From: Exiguobacterium sp. s146
Lineage (GTDB): Bacteria > Bacillota > Bacilli > Exiguobacteriales > Exiguobacteriaceae
Assembly: GCF_018618415.1 (NCBI RefSeq)
Contig: NZ_JACSMA010000002.1
Location: forward strand, 372,001 to 436,000
Direction: 5' to 3'
Length of the DNA stretch: 64,000 nucleotides
The notes beneath the pieces are model-generated. The model had not been told where the DNA came from and searched no databases. It saw nothing but the letters and a program-made list of their open reading frames with translations. The position numbers and the translations under genes were made by a program. Shown piece after piece: positions 9,530 to 17,683 of this stretch. Every line of letters starts with the position of its first letter. The first letter of the stretch is position 1.

Positions 9530-9979
9530 TCAAGAATTCAAACTCTCCTTGACTTCACGGTCCAACTTTTCTGCTGCTTCGACATCGTACGTCTTGATGA
9601 TGTCCGGTTGTCCATACGTCGCCCCGTAAAAGGAGATATTACGGACCTCTTCGACTTTCCCTTCAAAAAAGCGAAGGTGTAACGCCGGCTTCACGCTCGG
9701 CTCGAACTCGTGTATGTGTGACAGGGCGATGCTGTAGGCAAGTCCCCCTTCTAAAAAGATGAGACTCGCTGTCTTCTCGTGCGAGAGCAACGTGATCACA
9801 TGCGAATTCTTCGTCAACGCCAAGCGAATCGTCCTCTCGTTCGGCGCTTGCACCCAGCTGATCGCATGGGTGATCGGCCACCGTTTCGGTTCATCAAATG
9901 TGACTAAAAACGTCAACGGCATCTCGTTCAATACGTCTTGTTGCGCCCTTGAAAGTTCGAACGCAGCTTTACTCGCCAT
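9530..9979 (-). CDS. Split-barrel (pyridoxamine oxidase-like) protein, YlaL position
   Basis: 149-residue cytoplasmic protein. The pattern of beta strands (LTFLVTFDE, TIRLALTKNSHVITLL, TASLIFLEGG) resembles the FMN-binding split-barrel/pyridoxamine 5'-phosphate oxidase-like fold, and the phrase ALTKNSHVITLLSHEKTA fits the flavin-site region of that fold. The actual ligand or reaction is unknown. The ribosome site GGAAGGAGGGG is strong. It sits directly upstream of ylaK, in the place of B. subtilis ylaL, and is probably co-transcribed with it. Assignment is by position and fold impression only. Confidence 0.7.
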   Translation of the reverse strand: MASKAAFELSRAQQDVLNEMPLTFLVTFDEPKRWPITHAISWVQAPNERTIRLALTKNSHVITLLSHEKTASLIFLEGGLAYSIALSHIHEFEPSVKPALHLRFFEGKVEEVRNISFYGATYGQPDIIKTYDVEAAEKLDREVKESLNS

Positions 9980-10091
9980 ATACTCCCCTCCTTCCGAACG
10001 GGTATACGAAATGGATTCGCCCTTACAAACCTCTTTCCCTGCTTTTCTCTCCTGAAATCATGCTATAATCAACGAAGAGGAAGGTGAGACC

Positions 10092-10292
10092 ATGCGCGTA
10101 AAGTGCTCTCTTTGTGACAAAATCGATACGATTGATTCGTGGTCGTTCGAAGCGAAACGACTTCGGAATAAACCTGCTAAAACGTATATGTGCCAGACGT
10201 GTCAAGAACGCATCACCGCGCGAACCGCGGAGCGTGCCGCGACCGGCCAATTCCACCTATATCCATCGTTCCGGCAAAAACGGAGATGGTAA
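10092..10292 (+). CDS. ylaI: YlaI family zinc-ribbon-like protein (DUF2197)
   Basis: 66-residue protein with two Cys pairs, CSLCDK near the start and CQTCQ near residue 37, that would form a small zinc ribbon. It opens MRVKCSLCDKIDTID, which matches the YlaI family as I recall it. Basic C-terminus. The ribosome site GAGGAAGGTGAG is good. It is divergent from the ylaL-like gene and convergent with ylaH, the same set of neighbours as in B. subtilis. Molecular role unknown. Confidence 0.88.
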   Translation: MRVKCSLCDKIDTIDSWSFEAKRLRNKPAKTYMCQTCQERITARTAERAATGQFHLYPSFRQKRRW

Positions 10293-10337
10293 TCAAAAAT
10301 GGACGTTTCGCCCGAGGGCGAGACGTCCATTTTTTAG
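10293..10337. terminator. Strong bidirectional terminator (ylaI/ylaH)
   Basis: Long stem AAAAATGGACGT..TTCGCCC / GGGCGAG..ACGTCCATTTTTT with a 2-nt loop. It serves ylaI and reaches the ylaH stop codon. Confidence 0.92.
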
Positions 10338-10678
10338 TGTGACTCGATGCCTTGTCGACGGTTCCACCAGAGGCGGCCCCGATAAATCGCCAAGACGACA
10401 GCCATGACGAGGAGTACTTCTGGAATCGGCCATGTGAAGAAGACGAGCGCCATCGTACCTGCCCCGAGTGCGAGCAGCATATAGACGACGAGTGACTTCC
10501 ACCACGTCAATTGTTTCGCAAAACCTAATTTAAACACAAGGATCGTCAATAAGATGACCGTGATGATTAACGCGTTGAACCCGACCGAGAAGTCGTTCGC
10601 GTCACTGCCGACGCCAAGTAGCGAGGCAATCCACGGCACATCGATTTGTGTGATGTCCATCGTTTGAGAAGCTTTCAA
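10334..10678 (-). CDS. ylaH: YlaH-like membrane protein
   Basis: 114-residue protein with three hydrophobic segments (FNALIITVILLTILVF near 33; LVVYMLLALGAGTMALVFF near 65; EVLLVMAVVLAIYRG near 88) and a basic C-terminus. It fits the YlaH family beside typA in Bacillales. Start is TTG at 10678 behind GGGGG with 9-nt spacing; an in-frame ATG at 10660 is possible but lacks a ribosome site. No function is established for the family. It follows typA, separated by a terminator. Confidence 0.82.
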   Translation of the reverse strand: MKASQTMDITQIDVPWIASLLGVGSDANDFSVGFNALIITVILLTILVFKLGFAKQLTWWKSLVVYMLLALGAGTMALVFFTWPIPEVLLVMAVVLAIYRGRLWWNRRQGIESH

Positions 10679-10727
10679 GCTGATAATCCCCCTTCATTTC
10701 CTACACAACCATTCTACACTATCCAAA

Positions 10728-10760
10728 ACAAAAGGGAACGCCTAGGCGCTCCCTTTTTTC
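10728..10760 (-). terminator. Terminator after typA
   Basis: AAAAGGGAACGCC/GGCGCTCCCTTTTTT hairpin immediately downstream of the typA stop. Confidence 0.9.
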
Positions 10761-10764
10761 CGAC

Positions 10765-12609
10765 TTAATCTTTACCAAGTTTACGACGCTTGTCAGCTTT
10801 CTCGCGTTCGTTCTTGTTCAAGACTTTTTTACGGAGACGGATTGACTCCGGCGTGATTTCACAGTACTCGTCATCGTTCAAGAACGTGAGCGACTCTTCG
10901 AGTGAGAAGACGCGTGGACGTTTCAAGACTTGTGTCGAGTCTTTTGATGAAGCACGCATGTTCGTCAACTGTTTGCCTTTGACGGCGTTGATTGCGAGGT
11001 CGACGTCACGGTTACATTCACCGATGATCATTCCCTCGTATACATCTGTACCTGGCTCGATGAAGATCGTTCCACGGTCTTCAAGGGCACCGATCGAGTA
11101 AGCCGTCGACTTACCAGGTTCGATACAAACCATGACACCACTGCGGCGTCCGCCGATGTCAGCAGCGATGAACGGACGGTACTCTTCGAACGTGTGGTTC
11201 AAGATTCCGTATCCGCGTGTCGCTGACAAGAACTCGTTACGATATCCGATGAGACCACGTGAAGGAACGATGAATTCCATACGTGTTTGACCGTTGTCGT
11301 TCGTGTTCATGTTGGCAAGTTCTCCTTTACGGAGACCGATTGATTCCATGACTGAACCTGTGTACTCTTCTGGCACGTCGATGATGACGCGTTCGAACGG
11401 CTCAATCTTCGTACCATCTTCGTCTTCACGGATGATAACTTGTGGTTTCGAGACTTGAAGCTCGTAACCTTCGCGACGCATGTTCTCGATCAAGATTCCG
11501 AGGTGAAGCTCACCGCGTCCTGATACGATCCATTGGTCAGGTGAATCTGTGTTCTCGACACGGAGTGAAACGTCCGTCTCAAGTTGTTTCATCAAACGCT
11601 CTTCGATTTTACGTGCCGTCACGAAATCGCCTTCGCGTCCTGCGAACGGTGAGTTGTTTGTCATGAAACGCATTTGAAGTGTCGGCTCATCGATACGGAG
11701 GAGCGGAAGTGGCTCTTCTTTACCGACTGGCGTGACCGTTTCACCGACGTTGATGTCTTCCATCCCGGCGATGGCAATCAAGTCACCAGCTTTGGCTTCT
11801 TCGATTTCGACCCGCTTGAGGCCGAAGTAACCGAACAACTTCGTGACACGGAGTTGTTTGATTGAACCGTCTGTTTTGCAAAGTGACACTGATTCGCCGA
11901 CTTTGATTTTCCCACGGAAGACGCGACCGACACCAATACGGCCGAGGTAGTTGTCATAGTCGAGCATCGTGACTTGGAACTGAAGCGGCTCGTCCGAGTT
12001 ATCGATCGGCGCTGGCGTGTTCTCAAGAATCGTGTCGAGCACGTACGTGATTGTATCTTCTTGCTTCTCTGGATCAGGGTCGAACGAACTTGAACCGCTG
12101 ACAGCAGACGTGTAGACGACAGGGAATTCAAGTTGATCTTCATCTGCTCCAAGGTCGATCAACAAGTCGACAACTTCGTCGACGACGTCGAGTGGGCGTA
12201 CCATCGGCTTGTCGATTTTGTTAACGACAACGATTGGACGGAGACCTTGGTCGAGTGCTTTCTTCAATACGAAGCGCGTTTGCGGCATGCAGCCTTCACG
12301 TGCATCGACAACGAGGATAACGCCGTCAACCATACGCATGATGCGCTCTACTTCACCACCGAAATCGGCGTGACCTGGCGTATCAACGATGTTGATGCGA
12401 GTATCTTTATAATCGATTGCCGTGTTTTTCGCGAGAATCGTGATTCCGCGTTCACGTTCGATGTCGTTCGAGTCCATGGCGCGTTCCGCGACCATTTCGT
12501 TTGTCCGGAATGTACCAGACTGTTTCAATAATTCATCGACGAGCGTTGTTTTACCGTGGTCAACGTGGGCGATGATGGCTACGTTCCGAAGGTTAGTTCT
12601 TACATTCAT
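10765..12609 (-). CDS. typA: Ribosome-associated GTPase TypA/BipA
   Basis: Translational GTPase related to EF-G and LepA that binds the 70S ribosome and supports 50S assembly, especially in the cold and under stress. 614 residues, the standard length. G-motifs: AHVDHGKT (G1, near 14), RGITI (G3 region switch), DTPGHADF (G3) and NKID (G4). The EF-G-like domains and the basic C-terminal tail ending KRRKLGKD follow. ATG start with an AGAGGA site. Position next to ylaH and ylaF matches B. subtilis. No odd feature seen. Confidence 0.97.
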   Translation of the reverse strand: MNVRTNLRNVAIIAHVDHGKTTLVDELLKQSGTFRTNEMVAERAMDSNDIERERGITILAKNTAIDYKDTRINIVDTPGHADFGGEVERIMRMVDGVILVVDAREGCMPQTRFVLKKALDQGLRPIVVVNKIDKPMVRPLDVVDEVVDLLIDLGADEDQLEFPVVYTSAVSGSSSFDPDPEKQEDTITYVLDTILENTPAPIDNSDEPLQFQVTMLDYDNYLGRIGVGRVFRGKIKVGESVSLCKTDGSIKQLRVTKLFGYFGLKRVEIEEAKAGDLIAIAGMEDINVGETVTPVGKEEPLPLLRIDEPTLQMRFMTNNSPFAGREGDFVTARKIEERLMKQLETDVSLRVENTDSPDQWIVSGRGELHLGILIENMRREGYELQVSKPQVIIREDEDGTKIEPFERVIIDVPEEYTGSVMESIGLRKGELANMNTNDNGQTRMEFIVPSRGLIGYRNEFLSATRGYGILNHTFEEYRPFIAADIGGRRSGVMVCIEPGKSTAYSIGALEDRGTIFIEPGTDVYEGMIIGECNRDVDLAINAVKGKQLTNMRASSKDSTQVLKRPRVFSLEESLTFLNDDEYCEITPESIRLRKKVLNKNEREKADKRRKLGKD

Positions 12610-12771
12610 GTAGTTAGTCCTCTCTTATTTAAAAAAGTTTCATCTTTTATTCAACTTTAAGAGTATAGCACACGTCCCACCACCTTTGTCGAGTGTTATC
12701 GACTGTTAACGTTTTCAAACGCATCATTTTTGACTACAATGAAGAAGACTAGCGAAAAAGGGGGAATCTCC

Positions 12772-12948
12772 ATGCAACTCATGTTCGTTTTAATCGCCAC
12801 CGCGGTCGTCGCCGGCTTCGTCGGTATCGGCATCGGTGTCGCCGAAGGAAGTGCCGCCATCATCATCGGCAGTCTCGCCTTGAGCGGCATCGCCACATTC
12901 TTTGGAATCAACTTGCGCCGTCGGATCCTCTCGAACCAACGGCCATGA
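12772..12948 (+). CDS. ylaF: YlaF family small membrane protein (DUF5325)
   Basis: 58-residue protein with two hydrophobic helices (MFVLIATAVVAGFVGIGIGV and AAIIIGSLALSGIATFFGI) and a basic tail. Length and position, divergent from typA, match B. subtilis YlaF. The ATG at 12772 follows AAAAGGGGGAA; the in-frame ATG 42 nt upstream has no site and is rejected. Function unknown. Confidence 0.8.
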   Translation: MQLMFVLIATAVVAGFVGIGIGVAEGSAAIIIGSLALSGIATFFGINLRRRILSNQRP

Positions 12949-12951
12949 CAG

Positions 12952-12985
12952 AAGGCCCGGGCGATTTGCCCGGGCCTTGTTTATT
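12952..12985 (+). terminator. Terminator after ylaF
   Basis: AAGGCCCGGGC-GATTT-GCCCGGGCCTT followed by GTTTATT. Confidence 0.9.
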
Positions 12986-13031
12986 GTCTTGTCTTACTGG
13001 TGCTCATGGGTACATCGATGATGCATCCTAT

Positions 13032-14285
13032 TTATAAATCGCGCGTCAGACAGATGCGGTCACGCAAAGCGAGCCCGTCTTCCTCGATTGAGGGATACCC
13101 GTGGTCCGGGAAATAGTCCCGCTCGACCGATTCGAACCGGAAACCGGCCTGCTGATAAAATCGTAACTGGACGATACTCGAGTTGCCCGTACAGACGAGC
13201 ATCTGCTTCGCCCCGCTGCTCTCGGCCCGACGAATCGCGTCCTGGAGCAGGCGTTGCCCGATCGTCTGGTTCTGCCGTTCCGGTTTGACGGCGATATTGA
13301 CGAGCTCGATTAACGTCTCACTGCGTTTGACGAGCATGTACGCCCCGACACGTTCTCCGCCTAGCGTTGCCTCATACGTCGTCCCGGCTTTATATTGGTC
13401 GCGCACCATCGCTTCATTCGGGTTGGCCAGGACGAGCAAGTCACGGACACGGTCGTAAGCTCCGTTAATCCCAATTTGCAAGTCCGGCTTCACTTCCGGG
13501 GTCGCGCCCTTGGCGATGACGTAATGCTTGACGACGTCTTTGACGAACGATTCGCTGCCCGCGAGGACGGACGTCTTCCCGTCATATCGGACCGGCTCCC
13601 CATAAATCGAGACGACCCGTCCCCCGACCTCTTCGACGAGCAATTTTCCGGCGGCGTAGTCCCACGGCATATTGCGCATCGTGATGTAGCCGTCGACTCG
13701 TCCCGCGGCGAGCCAGGCGAGTTCGAGCGAAGCGGCCCCATGCGCCCGCGTTCCGACCGAGTCACGTACAATTGGCGCGAGCACTTCCGGTGCAATCTGC
13801 TGGTTCGGCGTCACCCATGTCGCGTTCATACTGAGAAAGGCGTCCCGGACATGGTGCTCTTGAATGGTCGGGAGCTTCCGGCCGTTCAGCGTCGTCCCGA
13901 CGCCGCGGCGCGCCACGAACAGTTCATCCGCCATCACGTCGTAAACGAAGCCGTACTCGACGACCCCATCGACCATGATGGCGATCGAGATGGCGAACAT
14001 CCGCTTTTGATGGATGAAGTTCAACGTACCGTCAATCGGGTCGACGAACCAGACCGTCCCCGACAAATTATCCGGTTGCGTCGAGATGCCCTCTTCCCCG
14101 ACAATATGATGCTCCGGATACGACTCGCGAATCCGGTCGACAATCAACTGTTCGACGGCCCGATCGATTTCCGTGACCAAATCACCTTTCCCCGTCTTGC
14201 GTTCGATTCGATAGCTCTCGTCTATCTGTAAGCGAATATACTCCCCTGCCTGCTTAATCAAGTCAATCGCGAACCATTCCAACAT
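13032..14285 (-). CDS. Inositol-monophosphatase-family phosphatase fused to GNAT acetyltransferase
   Basis: One 417-residue chain with two complete modules. Residues ~1-265 are an IMPase/SuhB-type Mg-dependent phosphatase: GEEG (near 66), DPIDGTLNF (near 81) and WDYAAGKLLVEEVGG (near 205) carry the metal ligands. Residues ~285-417 are a GNAT acetyltransferase, with the acetyl-CoA loop ERQNQTIGQRLL and FYQQAGF, resembling YvbK-type proteins. B. subtilis has a stand-alone phosphatase (YktC/SuhB) at this position, about 265 residues. ATG at 14285 follows AGAGGTGATAAAC; the upstream start is rejected. A fusion is unusual; the reading frame is open across the junction, so it is not an assembly frameshift visible here. 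Confidence 0.88.
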   Translation of the reverse strand: MLEWFAIDLIKQAGEYIRLQIDESYRIERKTGKGDLVTEIDRAVEQLIVDRIRESYPEHHIVGEEGISTQPDNLSGTVWFVDPIDGTLNFIHQKRMFAISIAIMVDGVVEYGFVYDVMADELFVARRGVGTTLNGRKLPTIQEHHVRDAFLSMNATWVTPNQQIAPEVLAPIVRDSVGTRAHGAASLELAWLAAGRVDGYITMRNMPWDYAAGKLLVEEVGGRVVSIYGEPVRYDGKTSVLAGSESFVKDVVKHYVIAKGATPEVKPDLQIGINGAYDRVRDLLVLANPNEAMVRDQYKAGTTYEATLGGERVGAYMLVKRSETLIELVNIAVKPERQNQTIGQRLLQDAIRRAESSGAKQMLVCTGNSSIVQLRFYQQAGFRFESVERDYFPDHGYPSIEEDGLALRDRICLTRDL

Positions 14286-14315
14286 GTTTATCACCTCTAT
14301 TATGTATTGTACCAA

Positions 14316-14352
14316 ACAAAAACCAGTATCCGCATGGAATACTGGTTGAATG
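14316..14352 (-). terminator. Terminator after the 62-aa gene
   Basis: AACCAGTATTCC / GGATACTGGTT stem followed on the minus strand by TTTTGTTT. Confidence 0.8.
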
Positions 14353-14364
14353 GGTAGTTGTGGG

Positions 14365-14553
14365 TCAGGCTTCGAGACGCAATAGTTCTTGGCGATATTT
14401 CTCTAACCGATGCTTGCTAGCCTGGACAGTGGCATCATCTTGTGACGCCATTGCATCGAAGAGCGTTGCCAATTCATAATCAATCTCTAAGCGCAGCACC
14501 GGAATCCGTTTTTCTGCGTCTTTTCTTTTGAATGCCTCGATCACTTGTTTCAT
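14365..14553 (-). CDS. Small acidic/basic helical protein, 62 aa
   Basis: 62 residues starting MKQVIEAFKRKDAEKR, charged throughout and probably all-helical. The ATG at 14553 lies 11 nt after an AAAGGAG site; the GTG 12 nt upstream touches that site and is unlikely. It lies between yktA and the suhB-like gene, the place of a small unknown gene (ykzI) in B. subtilis, but sequence homology was not tested. Function unknown. Confidence 0.65.
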   Translation of the reverse strand: MKQVIEAFKRKDAEKRIPVLRLEIDYELATLFDAMASQDDATVQASKHRLEKYRQELLRLEA

Positions 14554-14751
14554 GAGATGCCACACTCCTTTAGTTGGGCTACAAGTTACGGTTTAGTGAG
14601 TTGAATTGAGTATATCAGATGAGATTCAAAAAAGAAAGAGAATTGTCTGACTATTTTGAATTTTTTTATCTTAGTGAGTATATTCCCATTTCAACTAAGC
14701 CTAAACCTGATTGAACTGTTAATGATATGTACCCTATTTATAAGAGAAATA

Positions 14752-14793
14752 ACAAAAAAAGCACGAGAAAACGGTTCCGTCCTCCCATGCTTT
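14752..14793 (-). terminator. Imperfect terminator after yktA
   Basis: Minus strand AAGCA..GAG..ACGG paired with CCGT..CTC..TGCTT, then seven T. The stem has internal mismatches. Confidence 0.65.
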
Positions 14794-14800
14794 CCTGCAG

Positions 14801-15067
14801 TTACAACTTTATAATCTTCGCATTTGATTTTAAGGCCGCTTGGACCGTACGATAGGTAGAGTATCCGGTCTGTTCATCGTGGACGGCACTCAGCTGTTTC
14901 TCTTCCGACTTCGACGTCACGATCTGTTTGAATGACCGATACGCGTCCAAAAACGACTCGCGGTCGACACCGCCTTCATTGGCCAAGGCGACTTGGTTAT
15001 AGAACTCGACGACTTCAATCAGTTCATCTGTCGTCCAGTCCGGATTAATCGGATAGTTGATTTGCAT
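14801..15067 (-). CDS. yktA: UPF0223 family protein YktA
   Basis: 88-residue cytoplasmic protein of the UPF0223/YktA family. It starts MQINYPINPDWTTDELIEVV, the family's usual opening, followed by a basic helical middle (SFLDAYRSFKQIV). The ATG at 15067 has a GAGGTGAAG site; the GTG-like extension upstream overlaps its -10 box. It is divergent from speA, as in B. subtilis, and shares a promoter hexamer with it (see separate entry). Function unknown. Confidence 0.88.
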   Translation of the reverse strand: MQINYPINPDWTTDELIEVVEFYNQVALANEGGVDRESFLDAYRSFKQIVTSKSEEKQLSAVHDEQTGYSTYRTVQAALKSNAKIIKL

Positions 15068-15086
15068 ATTCTTCACCTCGACAACC

Positions 15087-15147
15087 ATTGTATCAACAAA
15101 AAAAACTATTGCAAGTTGGGATAGAAATCACTATAGTTTTTTTGTTG
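15087..15147. promoter_or_regulatory. Divergent speA/yktA promoters sharing a palindromic -35 in an inverted repeat
   Basis: TTGCAA at 15109-15114 is self-complementary. Rightward it is followed after 17 nt by TATAGT (15132-15137) for speA; leftward after 16 nt by TACAAT (15092-15087) for yktA. Around it, arms at 15094-15109 and 15133-15147 (CAAC..AAACTAT / ATAGTTT..GTTG) form a 15-bp inverted repeat with a 23-nt centre. Confidence 0.7.
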
Positions 15148-15238
15148 CATTGTTTTTGAATCGAAATGTTCAGATTGCCCAAAGCTTGAAACCAAACCGA
15201 CAACCTATATACACACTGTTATCAAGGAGGACTTACTA

Positions 15239-16720
15239 TTGAAACTTAAAGGTGCTACACAGCTCGAGACACCGCTCTTTGACACGTTGCTCACGCATGT
15301 GAATACGAACCCGATCGCGTTCCACATCCCTGGCCATAAAGGCGGAAAAGGGATGGACCCTCAGTTCCGTGACTTCATCGGCGAGAACGCCTTGAAAATC
15401 GATTTGATCAACATCGCCCCGCTCGATGATCTTCATCATCCGAAAGCCTCGATTGCCGAGGCTGAGCGCCTTGCTGCCGAGGCGTTCCGTGCCGACGAGA
15501 CGTTCTTCTCGGTCCAAGGGACGTCAAGTGCCATCATGGCGATGATCATGGGCGTCGTCGGTCCGAACGAGAAAATCATCGTTCCCCGGAACGTTCATAA
15601 ATCCGTCATGTCCGCGCTCATCTTGACCGGGGCCCACCCGGTCTTCATCCATCCGGAATATGATGAGACGTACGGGATTGCCCACGGGATCACAGCAAGC
15701 GCCGTCGAACGCGCCCTCGAGATGCACCCGGACACGAAAGCGGTCCTCGTCATCAACCCGACCTACTTCGGCATCGCCGGTGACTTAGAGCGCATCGTCG
15801 CCGTCGCCCATGCCCAAGACGTACCGGTCCTCGTTGACGAAGCGCACGGTGTCCACTTGCCGTTCCACGACGAGCTCCCACTTTCGGCGATGCAAGCCGG
15901 AGCGGACGTCGCGGCCACGAGCGTGCACAAGCTCGGCGGCTCGATGACGGGAAGTTCGATTTTGAACGTCCGTCGCGGTCTAGTCTCGCCAGAACGGATT
16001 CACGCGATGTTGTCGATGATCACAACGACGTCGACGTCTTACCTCCTCCTCGCGTCGCTCGACGCGGCCCGTCGTCAATTGGCGACGAAGGGAGAAGCGA
16101 TGAACGAACGTGCCCTCACGCTCGCACGTACGGCTCGTATGGCCATCGACAACATGCCCCACTTAGCGGTATACGGTCACGCCGAACTTCACTCAGAGTC
16201 GACGTACGCACTCGACGAGACGAAAATTCTCGTCTCTGTCCGTGAGCTCGGCATCACCGGTTTTGAAGTCGAGAAGTATTTGCGCGAGACGCATCGCATC
16301 GAAGTCGAGATGTCAGATCTGTTGAACGTACTGTTCATCGTGACGAGCGCCGACGACGAGTCGACGATTCAAGCGTTGATTGATGGTATGCGTGACGTCG
16401 TATCGGTTTACGATCAGTCAGGAAACGATTCACTATCGATCATGCTTCCTGAGATTCCACCGCTCGCGCTCAGCCCGCGTGACGCGTTCTATGAGGAGAC
16501 GGAAACGATCCCGCTCGAGAACGCCGTCGGACGCATTTCGGCCGAGTTCATCATGGTGTATCCGCCAGGAATCCCGATCATCATCCCGGGCGAATTGATC
16601 ACGACATCGACGCTCGACTATATTATGGCGAACATCGAAGCCGGTCTTCCCGTCCAAGGACTTGAAGACGAGTCGCTTCAAATGATTAAAGTCATCCAAC
16701 AGACGAAAGCTATCCGTTAA
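15239..16720 (+). CDS. speA: Orn/Lys/Arg decarboxylase, probably arginine decarboxylase SpeA
   Basis: PLP-dependent fold-III decarboxylase, 493 residues, first step of polyamine synthesis if the substrate is arginine. N-terminal FHIPGHKGGKGMDP is the family signature; TSVHKLGGSMTGSS (near 225) contains the lysine that binds PLP, and the preceding VDEAHGVH carries the aspartate/histidine of the cofactor pocket. TTG start at 15239 behind a perfect AAGGAGG. The neighbour yktA and position near pdh match B. subtilis speA; substrate (Arg, Lys or Orn) cannot be decided from sequence alone. A ~95-nt leader separates promoter and start. Confidence 0.88.
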   Translation: MKLKGATQLETPLFDTLLTHVNTNPIAFHIPGHKGGKGMDPQFRDFIGENALKIDLINIAPLDDLHHPKASIAEAERLAAEAFRADETFFSVQGTSSAIMAMIMGVVGPNEKIIVPRNVHKSVMSALILTGAHPVFIHPEYDETYGIAHGITASAVERALEMHPDTKAVLVINPTYFGIAGDLERIVAVAHAQDVPVLVDEAHGVHLPFHDELPLSAMQAGADVAATSVHKLGGSMTGSSILNVRRGLVSPERIHAMLSMITTTSTSYLLLASLDAARRQLATKGEAMNERALTLARTARMAIDNMPHLAVYGHAELHSESTYALDETKILVSVRELGITGFEVEKYLRETHRIEVEMSDLLNVLFIVTSADDESTIQALIDGMRDVVSVYDQSGNDSLSIMLPEIPPLALSPRDAFYEETETIPLENAVGRISAEFIMVYPPGIPIIIPGELITTSTLDYIMANIEAGLPVQGLEDESLQMIKVIQQTKAIR

Positions 16721-16723
16721 AAC

Positions 16724-16761
16724 GAAAGCGAGCCGGTCCACATGGACCGGCTCGCTTTGTG
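16724..16761 (+). terminator. Terminator after speA
   Basis: AAAGCGAGCCGGTCCA / TGGACCGGCTCGCTTT, a 16-bp perfect stem with a CA loop. Confidence 0.92.
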
Positions 16762-16827
16762 TCATCAAAAGAAAAGGTGCTTATGATGATCGAATTGCTT
16801 CCCCTACGTATCATTATAAGAAAACGC

Positions 16828-17151
16828 TTACATTTTTTCAAGGGTAGAATTTGAAGAATGTTCTTCTTTCCCACTTTCGTCCAGACAGAGGCGCAGGAAT
16901 TCGGCAACGTGGTCCGTATCGCCTAACGCAATCCCGAGCATCGGATACAGTTGTCTCGGTTCTTCGAGCGCATGGACGTCAAGAAGGGCAGACTGCCCGG
17001 TCTGCATACAGACGACGAGCACTTTCCCCATGAATTGATGCGTATACACAAAACCGAAATCATAACGTGACGTCTCGGTCTCGATTCCCGTGAAGCGGAC
17101 ACGGCTCGTCTCAGAGACGGTATATAACAATTCCTCATCGAAAGCCATCAT
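16828..17151 (-). CDS. DUF3055 family protein
   Basis: 107-residue soluble protein of the DUF3055 family seen in Bacillales; the core RYDFGFVYTHQFMGKVLVVC followed by MQTGQSALLD is characteristic. Function unknown. Start ATG at 17151, 5 nt after AAGGAGG; a second ATG immediately follows and is equally possible. The C-terminal 20 residues (DESGKEEHSSNSTLEK) are polar and likely disordered. Convergent with speA. Confidence 0.8.
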   Translation of the reverse strand: MMAFDEELLYTVSETSRVRFTGIETETSRYDFGFVYTHQFMGKVLVVCMQTGQSALLDVHALEEPRQLYPMLGIALGDTDHVAEFLRLCLDESGKEEHSSNSTLEKM

Positions 17152-17222
17152 CGTTCCCTCCTTTCTCACTTCATTCCTTATTTTCCTCTATACTGAACGT
17201 ATGAAACCTAAGGAGGAGCCCA

Positions 17223-17666
17223 ATGAACATACGAAAAGCGAACGAACGAGATTGCACCGAACTCGTTCGGCTCATGCGTCACCTGTGGCCGGATGCACCC
17301 GAGGACGAATTGACGATGGAGGTCCGCCTCGGGATCAGGTCCGACAAGATGCATTATTTTATCGCCGAAACGGATGCAGCGGTCGGCTTTTGTCAGCTCA
17401 GCTTCCGCCATGACTACGTCCCCGGCACCACCTCGTCCCCAACGGCATTCGTCGAAGGCATCTATGTCGACGAGGTGTTCCGCGGACAAGATGTGGCGAC
17501 CCGGCTCGTCGAAGCCGCCGCCGCGTACGCCCGCTCGAAAGGATGCGACGAGCTCGCCTCCGATACGGAAGTCGAGAATGACGGCAGCCAACGGTTCCAT
17601 GAGCGTATCGGCTTCCGCGAGGTGGAACGGACCGTCCATTACGTAAAAAAGCTCTCTCGCGAGTAA
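17223..17666 (+). CDS. GNAT acetyltransferase resembling aminoglycoside 6'-N-acetyltransferase type I
   Basis: 147-residue acetyl-CoA-dependent transferase. The segments FRHDYVPGTTSSPTAFVEGI, YVDEVFRGQDVATRLV and ASDTEVENDGSQRFHERIGF follow closely the chromosomal AAC(6')-Ig/Ih-type enzymes that acetylate kanamycin, tobramycin and amikacin, as I remember them. The acetyl-CoA loop is RGQDVA. Length is the same as that subfamily (~145). It may confer low-level aminoglycoside tolerance or act on an unrelated amine. The ribosome site AAGGAGG is strong. Monocistronic. Confidence is high for GNAT, moderate for AAC(6'). Confidence 0.8.
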   Translation: MNIRKANERDCTELVRLMRHLWPDAPEDELTMEVRLGIRSDKMHYFIAETDAAVGFCQLSFRHDYVPGTTSSPTAFVEGIYVDEVFRGQDVATRLVEAAAAYARSKGCDELASDTEVENDGSQRFHERIGFREVERTVHYVKKLSRE

Positions 17667-17682
17667 GCGAGAGAGCTTTTGA
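17645..17682. terminator. Bidirectional terminator between the AAC(6')-like gene and pdhD
   Basis: AAAGCTCTCTCGC-GAGTAA-GCGAGAGAGCTTTT; the stop codon of the left gene is in the loop. Confidence 0.9.
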
Positions 17683-17683
17683 C

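Noticed and set aside
16819-16833. ATGTAAGCGTTTTCT, a perfect match to a cre consensus on the minus strand.
   Set aside because: It spans the stop codon of the DUF3055 gene between convergent genes, with no promoter nearby; kept only as a chance match.
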